Shown: positions 11,280 to 21,800 of the stretch, in pieces
How positions within the stretch are numbered: the stretch's first letter is position 1
Layout: each line of letters opens with the position of its first letter
Notes under the pieces: generated by a model
Told to the model about the DNA's origin: nothing
The model's input: the letters and a program-made list of their open reading frames with translations, nothing else
The model's database searches: none
Translations under genes and position numbers: made by a program
Source: Cepaea nemoralis
Lineage: Eukaryota; Mollusca; Gastropoda; Stylommatophora; Helicidae
DNA: 64,000 nucleotides
Direction: 5' to 3'
NCBI GenBank assembly: GCA_014155875.1
Contig: JACEFZ010004196.1
Coordinates: forward strand, 242,001-306,000

Positions 11280-11550
11280 AATATTTGCAGTGCCCTAAGA
11301 ACACAGGTCTATGTAGTGAAGAGGCAAACCGCCTGTCTCACACTACAATGGCTGTGGGTACATATTCATACGTCATTTGGTTCACAAGTGCAATTTTTTC
11401 CCGAGACCCTGAGGAGGTTGTCGCTGGAGCTGCAGAGTTTATGCTCTGTGAAACACTTTCAGCAGGCCATTCTGCAGAAAAGAAGACTAAGCCATGTGAA
11501 ACAGAGCCCAATGCAATGAAGTTGATCCTTTTACCCTTAACCCTTTAAGA
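11280..11550 (+). mobile_element. Element D fragment
   Basis: Matches the D copy at 58500-58700 through GGTTCACAAGTGCA, GTCGCTGGAGCT, GCAGAGTTTATGCTCTGTG and CACTTTCAGCAGGCC. The 3' half and the (ACTA)n tail are missing, and the reading frames visible in it are not conserved between copies. Confidence 0.7.
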
Positions 11551-11575
11551 ACACCGTCACTTTCCTTCAATATTT

Positions 11576-12030
11576 TTTTTAACTTCATGCAAAACATCAA
11601 AATTCTCAGCCATTCTCCGTCCCTTTCATTTTATGAAAAACATCAAAATTCTCAGCCATTCTCCTTCCCTTTCATTTTATGAAAGACATCAAAACTCTCA
11701 GCAATTCTCCGTCCCTTTCATTTTATGAAAAACATCACAATTCTCAGCCATTCTCCTTCCCTTTCATTTTATGAAAGACATCAAAACTCTCAGCAATTCT
11801 CCGTCCCTTTCATTTTATGAAAAACATCAAAATTCTCAGCCATTCTACGTTCCCTTTAATTTTATGAACAACATCACAATTTCTCAGCCATTCTCCATCC
11901 CTTTCATTTTATGCAAGACATCACAATTCTCAGCAATTCTCCATTACTTTAATTTTATGCAAGACGTCCAAATTCTTAGAATTCTCCGTCCCTTTAATTT
12001 TATGCAAGACATCAAAATTCTTTTGTTTCT
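11576..12030. repeat. 46-bp minisatellite, about 10 units
   Basis: A 46-bp unit (TTTCATTTTATGAAARACATC, then AAAATTCTCAGCCATTCTCCNTCCC) is repeated about ten times, increasingly diverged toward the right. Units vary at CCGTCCC/CCTTCCC and CAAAACT/CAAAATT. No gene is implied. Confidence 0.95.
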
Positions 12031-12422
12031 CTTCCTCTTCTGCCTTTCATTTCCCAAATGAAGTATAGACTCTCAACTAATTCAAGCCCAACCCTTTGTA
12101 GGCTTATTCATGATTGGCTGGATTCTGCACCAATAGTTTTCTACAGGATGAGACAGCCAGTCTCACACGAACCCTCCTTAGTGGCTTTTTATGACATGCA
12201 TGGTAGATAATAATGTTATTATTCTTTGCTTGCAATATGGGCCCCAGTAACATATGGTTCCATCCTATAGTTTACTCTGTTAATATTCCCACTTTTGGCA
12301 AGCATTTGTCTCGCTTCACACTGTGTGTTCCTAAAGTGTATTGAAATGGAGGTCGATACACACAGATGGTTGTTTAAAGATTTATAGCAAGAATTCTTGA
12401 TTAACAACTTCCTCATCGCATT

Positions 12423-12646
12423 TTTTTTTTTTTATTGCATATCCCTTAAGGGACGTTGCAGTCAACACCAGCATTTTCAGCTGCTGTTGATGTACTAGGC
12501 AAGTGTTACGTTCAGTAGTTTGCCATTGCTTTCTGAATGACCGGCCCCTACACCTTTTTTCGAAAAAACCAGCACCGCCGTGTTTCGAACCCGGGTATAC
12601 GGGCTCACAAACCACGTTCGCAAGCCCTTCAGCCACAGAGACCGGT
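12423..12646 (-). mobile_element. SINE I (tRNA-derived), complete
   Basis: On the minus strand, a tRNA-like head (TGGCTGAAGGGCTTG as A box, GGGTTCGAAAC as B box) precedes a body with GCAATGGCAAACTACTGAACG-type sequence and a 3' end AGGGATATGCAATAAAAA. The 11-bp duplication CTCATCGCATT at 12412-12422 and 12647-12657 bounds it. Two more copies are split by later insertions (29128-30510 and 31011-45344). Confidence 0.9.
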
Positions 12647-13054
12647 CTCATCGCATTACGATTAGAAATTTGTTGAATGAGTTTCTTGCTATGGGAAATT
12701 AATACATTATTGGTACCTTCCAGACTCCTCAAAACAGCGTTAGAGTGACTATTGTAACTAATTTAATGAATCGTTGGGACACTTTTTGATGACATCAAGT
12801 ACTTCATCTTTCAAATTTGTTCTACATACAAAGTGCAGTGAGACTTTACAAACACCTGGTAGATGAAGAAGAAACAGGAGGAGAACGAGAAGTTATTAAA
12901 ATCGAAATCTATAGAAGGAATTTATGGACACCATATACCTTTAGTCATTTAGTCACAATATCAGTTAATATAATACATGCAACATTTAATGAGAATCATT
13001 TGTGTGTGTGTGTGAATTACTAGAGAATCATACTAAATATTCACCCAGTGTTAT

Positions 13055-13170
13055 GATTAGAGAGAACCTCAGTAGCGTAGTGGTTAGATATGGGTGTCAT
13101 GGGTTTGAATCCGCACGGAGGCAGATTTAAAAAATTTACTTGGGCTACCAGGTCGACCTCACCTAAAATA
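13055..13170 (+). mobile_element. SINE J (tRNA-derived)
   Basis: The head TAGCGTAGTGGTTAGA (A box) and GGTTTGAATCC (B box) is followed by a short body with GGGCTACCAGGTCGACCTC, shared with 15640-15833 (GGGCTCCCAGGTCGATCCTG). It is too short and unpaired at its ends to be a functional tRNA gene. Confidence 0.75.
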
Positions 13171-13325
13171 GTTGAGTTGAACTAAGAACTGACATCACTG
13201 CACTCAGGACATTCCCATATACACTCTTTCCCCTCGTTCAACAGCCAGCGAAGAGTCAAACTACTAATTGTTCCCACCGCTATCTGACTGAAAGTTCTCC
13301 TGATCTTCCCTCTCAGTTTTGAGAT
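13170..13325 (-). mobile_element. LINE C-type 3' fragment
   Basis: Matches the LINE C-type copy at 56971-57390 over its C-terminal coding/3' UTR segment (GACATCACTGCACTCAGGACATTCCCATA, read on plus, and CAGCCAGCGAAGAGT). No frame survives. Confidence 0.75.
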
Positions 13326-13359
13326 TCTACCAGAGCTGATATGTGGTTAAGGCATATGT

Positions 13360-14015
13360 ATTTGGGGGATGGGAGATTGGGGGTGGGTGGGTGAAGGATG
13401 TGTGGATGGTGAGTGTGCGTAGGTTGGGGGTGAGAATGTGTGTGTGTGTGGGCATGGGATGTGTGGGTGGGTGAGGGGAGATTGTGTGGATGGGGATGTG
13501 TGAAAGTGGGGGATGTGTGAATGGATGCTAGTTTTGTGTGTGGGTAGGTACGTGACGTGTGGGTTGGCGGGGATATGTGTATGTGTGTAGGTGGGGATGT
13601 GTGGTTGGGGGATATGTGTTTGACTGGGTGGTTGGGGGTCTGTGCGTGTGTAGTGGAGGATATGTGGGTGGGTGAGTGTTGATGGGTTATGGGATGAGTG
13701 GAGGATGTGTGTGTGGATGAGGAGATGTGTGTAGGTGGGGGATGTGTCAGTGGGTGATGGGTGGGCGGGTGCATGTGTGTGCCTGGGGGTGTGTGTGTGA
13801 GTGGGTGGGGGATGTGTGTGGGGGATGTGTGGTGGGTGGGAGATGTGTGTGTTTAGGGAGATGTGTGTAGGTGGGGGAATCTGTGTGGGTGTGGGGTGTG
13901 TGGGTGGGGGATGGGTGGGGGAATTACATGTGCTTGGGGGTGTGTGTGTGGTTGGGTGGGGGATGTGTGGGTGGATGGGGGACGGGTGGGTGGCTGGGTG
14001 GCTGGGGTATGTGTC
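13360..14015. repeat. GT/G-rich minisatellite
   Basis: About 650 bp of irregular GTGGGTGGGGGATGTGTG-type units. The plus strand has very strong G over C skew with many GGG and GGGG runs, giving high G-quadruplex potential. The His/Pro/Thr- and Gly/Cys-rich open frames across it are repeat artefacts. Confidence 0.95.
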
Positions 14016-14101
14016 TCATAACATGATAATATACATTGTTTACGTTTACAACATTCATTTGACAATGTTTTTTTTCCTATGTGAATGTATTATGCATTAT
14101 T

Positions 14102-14755
14102 AGTTAGTTAGTTAGTTTGTCGAGGTTCCAACTTCACGGCAACGGGTCCTCCCCATTATGCTCCATTCCCGTGCCAGTGAATATCACACAAAATGCTCCC
14201 CACTGTCCACTGTGAAAAGTGGAATAGACGGGAGTCTCGGCAATCCAACTAGCCCGCACAGGTACACTGTGCATAATGCCGCCGTCAGAATGTCAACACA
14301 AAATTCATCCATGAATACCACAGTTCATCGTCGATAGACTCGGCAGTCACCAGAAAGACCTCGTTGACCCGGGTGTTCTCACACGGCTTGGTCTCTTACT
14401 GCAGGGCGACCCGCCGAAAGTGTCGCACAAAGCACGAACTCCGCAGCTTCAGCGCCGACTCCCAGGAGTCTCCTGAAAAATGCATTTGTGAACCGAAAGG
14501 GCAAAACAGTCATTTCAGCAACTGCCGGGAGCCATTGTTCCAAACATGCAGTTCACTGTACAGGACAGATGTAAAAGCTTTCCACGCAAATTTCACAACT
14601 CACGGTGTCGCACTCACTCAGTAGCAGAGCGACGGAACCATGTACTACCAGTCCAACATGAGGAAAATGCGATTGCAAACCGTAGCCACAAGCATAAACA
14701 TGCCACAGGCCTTAATGGCTCAACGCCTAACTGCCATGCTGGCGACCGGAAGTCC
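14102..14755 (-). mobile_element. Element D, complete 654-bp copy
   Basis: A full D insertion bounded by the 15-bp duplication GTATTATGCATTATT at 14087-14101 and 14756-14770. On the minus strand it ends GGAGCATAATGGGG, then CTCGACAAACTAACTAAC, the same kind of (ACTA)n end as LINE C. The body matches 58500-58970 closely. It carries no conserved long frame, so it is non-autonomous. Confidence 0.9.
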
Positions 14756-14879
14756 GTATTATGCATTATTGATGAACAAAAGATGAGTGATTGGAAGGGT
14801 CGAATGTAAGACGGGCCTGCGTGCCCAATTTGTTAACCTTTGAAAATAAAGTCTGTTTGTTCATTCGTTCATTCATTTC

Positions 14880-15175
14880 AACTTGAAGGATTTATCTAAT
14901 CACTTTAGTTTCTGTTTTGTGATTTCTGCAGTATGTGCCTGACAAGATGCAGCGAAATATGCCAGGCATTAAATCATGGAATCTTCTTCTTCTGCGTTCA
15001 TCCTGAGTTTTTTTTCCGGACGTGATTGCGTTGTGCCTGTTTACAGCAGAGCTGCATTCTTGCGCCATTAGGCCGACACATCCGACTTCTGCTGGCATTT
15101 GTTGACCGGGTTAACCTTCCCGGAAATCATGGAATCTATTGTTTGTGTCTTCGTTATTCATTTTAGTAATGTTCC
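14880..15175. repeat. Dispersed repeat M, split by element G
   Basis: The halves 14880-14984 and 15124-15175 rejoin into a sequence matching 23555-23690 (ACTTCTGCAGTATGTRCCTGAC, ATGCCAGGCA, TTTGTGTCTTCGTTATTCA). The intervening piece is element G. Confidence 0.8.
14985..15123 (-). mobile_element. Element G, 139 bp, inside repeat M
   Basis: A minus-strand G copy with (TTC)n at its left (3') end and TTCCCGG at its right (5') end. The 14-bp duplication AAATCATGGAATCT at 14971-14984 and 15124-15137 is perfect, implying a recent insertion. Confidence 0.92.
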
Positions 15176-15378
15176 TAGACCAGCCATGCCTGCAAGCATA
15201 CCTGCCACATGCCATGCCATAATCCTGAATCAGGTTAATTAAGCCATCTGTGTCAGCATTGCAGTCTACCATATGTCACATATTTGATTTGCCCTTTATT
15301 CACCACAATTGGTGCCACTCAAGTTAATACACTAGCTCTCTCACCAGGCCCTGCTGAACCTAGTCCATACAAGATCAT

Positions 15379-15577
15379 CATCATCATGTGCCATGCTGAT
15401 AAGCGTGGGCTGTCATATCTCACTATCTCACTTAATCACCAGAGTCGTGGATCAGCTCAGTTTTCTTGTCTCGATCATGCCACATGGCCAAGCCATCCAG
15501 ATATTTACTTCTCTGCCTTCCCCTTGTTCTCTTCCCCTTGATCTTGCCAGTTGCCACCAAGTTCTCCAATTTATGAT
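15379..15577 (-). mobile_element. RTE family A 3' fragment
   Basis: About 200 bp of family A 3' end (minus strand), starting from a (ATC)n tail. Bounded by the 12-bp duplication ATACAAGATCAT at 15367-15378 and 15578-15589. Confidence 0.88.
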
Positions 15578-15639
15578 ATACAAGATCATGTGAGTCAAAA
15601 TTTGGTTGACTGTCACTTAAGGAACTGTCACTCCCCCCA

Positions 15640-15833
15640 TGTTTAGGCTATGGTAGCACAGTGTCTAGCACACATGCCTGCCTGCATAGTGGCCAGGTCT
15701 TTGAATCTCCATTAAGGCAGAATTCTTTTTAATGGCCTGGGCTCCCAGGTCGATCCTGCCTCAAATGGACACCAGGATGTGTCCTGGAAAGTAAAAATGG
15801 CTGGCATGATACTCAGTGCCAATTAGTCTTTAA
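15640..15833 (+). mobile_element. SINE J copy
   Basis: tRNA-like head (TGGTAGCACAGTGTCTAGCA, then GGTCTTTGAATCTCC as decayed B box) and a body sharing GGGCTCCCAGGTCGATC with the copy at 13055. It lies directly upstream of SINE E. Confidence 0.65.
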
Positions 15834-16248
15834 CAATAGGGGGGGGGGGGGGGCTGAGTGGTCTCAAGATATGGTGTCCGTCTTGACTGCTGGAGGACCC
15901 AGGTTCAAGCCCCGGTGAGGGACGGGATTTTTTCACGTGAACTTCTAGTAACAAAATTTCCCCTGGTCTCCGAGTAGTGAGATCGGACACCCATGTGTAT
16001 TGTTGTGCACGTAAAAAAATTCCTTGGCATTTGGAACTTTCAAAAAAGAGTAACCTAACGGCGCTGCCTGGGCAAAATTTTGAGTTAAAAATCTACCCAA
16101 AGCATTTCAGGATCCTCGTCAGTGCTACGGAGTTCATGCACTGAGCTGAGATTCTCTGGACTCAGGCTTGAGTTAGGAGTAGAACGGAGCACTTATGGCT
16201 TACACCCATGCGCCATGATGTTGATCCATCGACTAAACTAAACTAAAC
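15834..16248 (+). mobile_element. SINE E (tRNA-Leu-like), complete
   Basis: After a poly-G run, the tRNA-like head reads GGCTGAGTGGTCTCAAG (A box) and GGTTCAAGCCC (B box). The body includes ATTTCCCCTGGTCTC and ACGGCGCTGCC, and the 3' end reads GGAGCACTTATGG, then GATCCATCGACTAAACTAAAC. The 10-bp duplication TAGTCTTTAA lies at 15824-15833 and 16249-16258. The 3' 60 bp resembles LINE C. Confidence 0.92.
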
Positions 16249-16479
16249 TAGTCTTTAATAAACTTGGAGGTATGACCATATAGCCAATATACCTCAACCT
16301 GTGTAAAAGAGTATTTTATGTTTTTTATCCCTTTTGGTTTTACATGCTGAACACATTATCTGTAATTTTAGATCCTTTCAAGAACTTGATACCATTTTGT
16401 CCTCTGGTTTCCTTTCAGGGTGTAAATGTAAAAGTGCTTTAACTATCCTTCAGTGTTAATTTATGTGGGAATTTAGTTT

Positions 16480-17905
16480 TAGACATTTAAAGTAACAGCT
16501 AGGACAGAGACATTTAAAGCAACAACCAGGACACAAATATATATAGTGACAACTAGAAACAGACATTTAAAGTAACAACTATGGCACAGACATTTAAAGC
16601 AACATCCAGGACACATACATTTACATTAACAACTAGACACTACATTTAAAGTAAAAATCAGGACACAGACATTTATAGTAATAACTAGGACACATACATT
16701 TAAAGTAACAACTATGACAACTACATTTAAAGTAACAAGGACACAGACATTTAAAGTAACAGCAAGGCTACGGACATTTAAAGTAACAAGGACACAGACA
16801 TTTATAGTAATAACTAGTACACATATATTTAAAGTAACAACTAGACATGTACATTTAAAGTAACAACCAGAACACGGACATTTATAGTAATAACTAGGAC
16901 ACATACATTTAAAGTAAGAACTAGAACACGGACATTTATAGTAATAACCAGAACACGGACATTTATAGTAATAACTAGGACACATACATTTAAAGTAAGA
17001 ACTAGAACACGGACATTTATAGTAATAACTAGGACACAGACATTTAAAGTAACAACTAGAACATGGACATTTATAGTAATAACTAGGACACAGACATTTA
17101 TATTAATAATTAGTACAGTTTAGTTTAGTCGTTGGATCAACATCACGGCACACAGTTTAACCCAAAAGTGCTCCATTTTACTCCTAACTCAAACCTGAGT
17201 CTGGAGAAACTCAGCTCAATGCACAAACTCCGTTGCATCGGCGAGGATCCTGAAATACTTGGGTAGATTTTTAACTTGAAATTTTGCCCGGGCAGCGCCA
17301 TTAGGCTACTCTTTTTCGATTTCCAACTGCCAAGGTATTTTTTACGTGCGCAACAATACACACGGGCATCCGATCTCACTACCCAGGGACCAGGGGAAAT
17401 TTTATTACTGGAAGTCCAGGTGGATTTTTTAAATAAATCCCGGTCCTCACCGGGGCCTGAACCCGGGACCTCCAGCACTCGAGGCGGACACCATACCTCG
17501 AGACCACTCACCCCCCAGTAATAACTAGTACACATACATTTAAAGTAACAACTAGACGCGTACATTTAAAGTAACAACCAGAACACGGACATTTATAGTA
17601 ATAACTAGGACACAGACATTTAAAGTAACAACCAGAACACGGACATTTATAGTAATAACTAGGACACAGACATTTAAAGTAACAACTAGGACACAGACAT
17701 TTATAGTAATAACTAGGACACATACATTTAAAGTAAGAACAAGGACATAGACATTTAAAGTAAGAACAAGGGCACGTACATTTAAAGTAACAACTAGACA
17801 CATACATTTAAAGTAACAACTAGACACATACATTTAAAATAACAACTAGACACAAACATTTAAAGTAACAACAAGGACACAGACATTTAAAGTAACAGCT
17901 AGGAC
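16480..17905. repeat. 27-bp minisatellite, about 37 units, split by SINE E
   Basis: Units of 27 bp (CATTTAAAGTAACAACTAGG plus ACACAGA, alternating with a TATAGTAATAA variant) run from about 16480 to 17113 and resume at 17520-17905. Cys/Tyr-rich and Val/Leu-rich frames on the minus strand follow from the repeat, since 27 is divisible by 3. It ends at an RTE A fragment. Confidence 0.95.
17114..17519 (-). mobile_element. SINE E inside the 27-bp minisatellite
   Basis: A minus-strand E copy: (GTTTA)n tail at left, tRNA-like head with GGTTCAGGCCCCGG (minus) at right, ending in a C-run. The flanks AATTAGTACA and AACTAGTACA fit a target duplication but are also part of the satellite unit, so the boundary is ambiguous. 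Insertion postdates the array. Confidence 0.9.
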
Positions 17906-18045
17906 AGAGAAGTAAATATCTGGATGGCTTGGCCAGAAAGCATGATCAAGACAAGAACATGGAGATGATCCACATCTCTGGCGACCGTGTAAGATGATGA
18001 AATATGACCACCTACTCTTATTGGTATAGCACAATAATCATGATG
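17906..18045 (+). mobile_element. RTE family A 3' fragment
   Basis: About 140 bp (AGTAAATATCTGGATGGCTTGGCC onward) of the family A end with a (ATG)n tail. It is diverged from other copies and directly follows the minisatellite. Confidence 0.75.
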
Positions 18046-18164
18046 ATGATGACCTCAAAGTGGATTCAAACACTTGACTAACTTTCTGGGGCATGTTTCC
18101 AAAGTAAAGAATACCAACTAAGAATCACACAGATTCTACATACAAAGGAAACAGCAATACTTAC

Positions 18165-18678
18165 ATAGCAGCCAGCCAGCCAACAAATGAACAGCAACAT
18201 CATGCCACCAGTGGTTGCAAGTGCTGTCAGAAGTCACCACTCTGATGATATACAATGCCGCCATCTGGGATGTCAATGCAATAAAAGGCCCAGAGATGAG
18301 AATAATATACCCCCAAACCACCAGAAAACCAGTCAGGTTGCCAAAAGTCAGTGTCAAATATAGGTATGCTCCCCCCGCATTCTGAAACATACAACCCAGC
18401 TCTGCGAAGCACAGTGCTTGGGTGTACACTAAGAAGCTACCTACACACCACAGGACCAGTGTGGTGACCAATGATCCTGACATGTGTAAGACTGACCCAG
18501 GGGTGATGAACACGGCTATATGTCCAGTCGTGGACACCAGCATGACAACAACATTGAACAACGTGAGGTGACGCTTCAGTGTGGGTTCCTTAGCTACAGT
18601 TTCTTTATCAGAAACTGGTGTCGTTTTCTTTACATTAACATCAAGTTCACACAGGCTGCTATTCTGCTCTATGTCCAT
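18165..18678 (-). CDS. SLC7-like amino-acid transporter, first coding exon
   Basis: The exon starts at an ATG (18678) and encodes a cytosolic N-terminus of about 35 residues followed by three hydrophobic segments (about 40-60, 68-90 and 104-137). The order LKRHLTLFNVVVML, GSVLHMSGSL, ALCFAELG and NAGGAYLYLTLTFG matches the APC-superfamily light-chain transporters (LAT/b0,+AT type), which exchange amino acids at the plasma membrane with a heavy-chain partner. It ends at a consensus donor GTAAGT (minus strand, 18159-18164); reading on past it runs to a stop within 30 bases. In TM1 the usual G-S/T-G-I-F substrate loop reads GHIAVF, which is unusual. No downstream exon was recognised to the left, so the gene is partial here, has a long intron, or is a decaying fragment. 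Confidence 0.75.
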
Positions 18679-18847
18679 TCTTGAAGTTCTGTGACTGAGT
18701 ATATGGCTGACAGTATGTTTCGTCTACAGTCCGTGTTTTATGTTTTACACATCGTATTCACCTGGACTTAGCTCTCACCTAAGGAAAAGAACATTTGAAA
18801 TGGATAGCTAAATCAAAGGAATAACATACAGTAATTATGTGACGTTA

Positions 18848-21800
18848 GCACCTTTGGTAAGGATGGCTCTCATGTCCCTTCAGGACCCATCCCCCACTGG
18901 TCCAAGTCTGACACCCAGCTCGTGCCTGTGGCTCCTAGTAGCTGTCAGCATGCGACAGCGGCCACCCCCCGGGCAACAGCTGTGAGAGGCTGGCTAAACC
19001 AGGCATGGGTATCCGATTTGGTGTCAAACCAAGAGGTAAACTAGGGTATGCCTACCCAGCATGTGAAGACAGGATTCGGCAGACTGCGCGGAAGAAATCA
19101 TTCCTGATTCAACGGGCAAGACGGCGTTTACCTGCAAAGCGTTGTGGAACGTAATGAGCACGGCAAGGCACGTAGAGCGCCCTGGTCATCCACTGCACCT
19201 GTATTCGTCTCCAATCGTCTCGACTTGTCTTGCCACTGGACTCAGATGGACTCAGGCGAGAGAGTGAGGTCGACGAATTGCGCAACTCTTCCTCACTTTA
19301 ATCCAAGTCATCGCGCAAGTCATTCTTCATCCAACGTCACATATCACCTTCAAGCCCTGTGGCGATGGGCGAGCGGCAAAGCGGCAGGCGTGGGTACGCT
19401 GGCAGCCGTAGTCGCAGACCTGCACACAGGCGGCTCAGGCCATATGGTCGTCTTCTACTGACCGGAGCAGCAGTGGGATTCGGCAGCCCCCTGAGCGACT
19501 GAGCAGCCCTCTATAGGAACACACTGCTCACCTCCATAGCATGAGGAAGGGGCTAGAAAAGGTGCCCTAAACATTGTCTGCTTCATCACTACCTAACCAG
19601 CTAGCCGCGGTTGGTGGGTACCCTAAACTGCGGTCGACATACAAAGAAAGATAAAACAAGCAAAGCTAAAAAAGTAAACCATATTCCCTTAACAATTGGA
19701 ACTTGGAATGTACGCACCCTACTTGACAGAGACGGCGCGTCAGGTCCAGAGAGACGAACAGCACTGATTGGGAGAGAGCTGGGCAGGTACAACATCGACA
19801 TTGCAGCCTTGAGCGAGACACGACTTGCAGAAGAAGGCCAAATCTGTGAAATTGGTGCCGGCTACACATTTTTCTGGAGTGGAAGGAAAAGCGAGGAAAG
19901 ACGCCAATCCGGTGTGGGATTTGCCATTAAGTCGGCCCTGGTCGGCAAATTAGCTGGATTTCCAAAGGCTGTAAACGACAGGCTCATGACCATGAAGTTG
20001 CCTCTGCTGAATGGAAGGAAGCACGCAACCATTGTGAGTGTCTACGCACCAACTATGACCAACGAAGATGATGTCAAGAATAAGTTCTATGAGGACCTGC
20101 ACAATGTATTAACATCTGTTCCCAAAGGAGACAAACTTATACTCCTTGGGGATTTCAATGCCAGAGTAGGCACGGACACCACCTCTTGGAGTGGCATTAT
20201 TGGAAAGCATGGAGTCGGAAATTGTAACACCAATGGACTCCGCCTCCTTCAGACATGTGCTGAACATGATCTCCTGATTACGAACACAATTTTCCGTCTC
20301 CCCATGAGAAATAGGACATCGTGGATGCACCCTCGCTCGAAACACTGGCACCTCATTGACTATGTAATCGTCAGGAGGAGTGACAGACAAGACGTTCGAG
20401 TGACAAAATCCATGTGTGGTGCCGAATGTTGGACAGACCATCGTCTCATTGTCTCGAAAATGAACATCCACATCAGGCCACCACGGCGTCCTCAAGGGGC
20501 AAAAATGCAAACAAAGCTAAATGTCACCCGCCTAAACAGCAAGAAAATGCAGCAGTCGTTTGAAAATATGCTGGAAGACCGCCTCAAGCCCAGTGCTGAA
20601 GCAAAACAGGATACAGAAACAGAATGGAGAGCCCTAAAGGACACGATTTACAACACTGCTATGGAAATCCTGGGTCCAGCCCCCCGAAAGCATAAAGACT
20701 GGTTTGATGAAAATTCCCAAGACATCAACCAATTGCTGGCCGAGAAACATCTTCTCCTCAAGGCACATTTGAATGACCCAAAGTCAACATCAAAAAAAGA
20801 TGCTTTCAAGAACATTCAGAGAGTAGTGCAGCAGAAACTTCGGCACATGCGGGACTCCTGGCTGAGCAGCAAAGCTGATGAAATTCAGGGCTTTGCTGAC
20901 AGACACGATATGAAAAACTTCTACGACTCACTGAAAGCGGTCTATGGTCCTTCATCACCAGGCATAGTTCCCCTCCTCAGTGCAGACGGGGGAACATTGG
21001 TCACCGATAAGAAAGAAATCCTCCAACGCTGGGCAGAGCATTTCAGCAAAATCTTAAATGCAACTTCCTTCTTCGATGATGAAACCATCAATTGCCTTCC
21101 TCAAGTTCCCACCAATGAGACTCTTGATGACCTGCCAACCATAGTGGAAATAAACAAAGCCATCCAGCAACTCTCCAGCGGCAAGGCACCTGGTCCTGAC
21201 TCCATCCCAGCAGAGATATACAAGGCAGGTGGGCCGGTCCTAACAGAGCAGCTTCACCGAGTCTTCACAAACATATGGATGAACGAGACCATGCCACAAG
21301 ATTTTAAGGACGCGTCAATAGTCCACCTTTACAAACGTAAAGGAAACCGCCAATCCTGTGACAACCACCGAGGCATCTCCTTGCTTTCAATTGCAGGGAA
21401 GATACTCGCCAGAATTCTTCTCAATCGCCTCACAGCCCATCTCGATCAAGGTCTTCTTCCTGAGAGTCAATGTGGCTTCAGAAAAGAACGTGGAACTGTT
21501 GACATGATTTTCGCTGCAAGGCAGCTGCAAGAGAAATGTCAGGAACAGAACTGCGAAATGTTCTCCACTTTCATTGACCTCACCAAGGCTTTTGATACAG
21601 TCAGCAGAGAAGGACTGTGGAAGATTATGGCAAAATATGGCTGTCCACGAAAGTTTGTCCAAATAGTGCGGCTATTTCATGACGGCATGCAGGCAAGAGT
21701 ACAGGAAAATGGTGAGCTGTCTGAACCCTTTCCTGTCACCAATGGAGTGAAGCAAGGATGTGTCCTGGCACCAACACTGTTCAGCCTCATGTTTTCAGCC

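Noticed and set aside
13313..13774. His/Pro/Thr-rich 153-residue frame
   Set aside because: Antisense of the GT-rich minisatellite.
16626..17833. Cys/Tyr-rich and Val-rich secreted-like peptides on minus
   Set aside because: Products of the 27-bp minisatellite; interrupted by a SINE and without a start context.
19144..19461. 105-residue ORF1 upstream in LINE B
   Set aside because: No zinc knuckle, coiled coil or conserved composition; more likely 5' UTR sequence. Not excluded.
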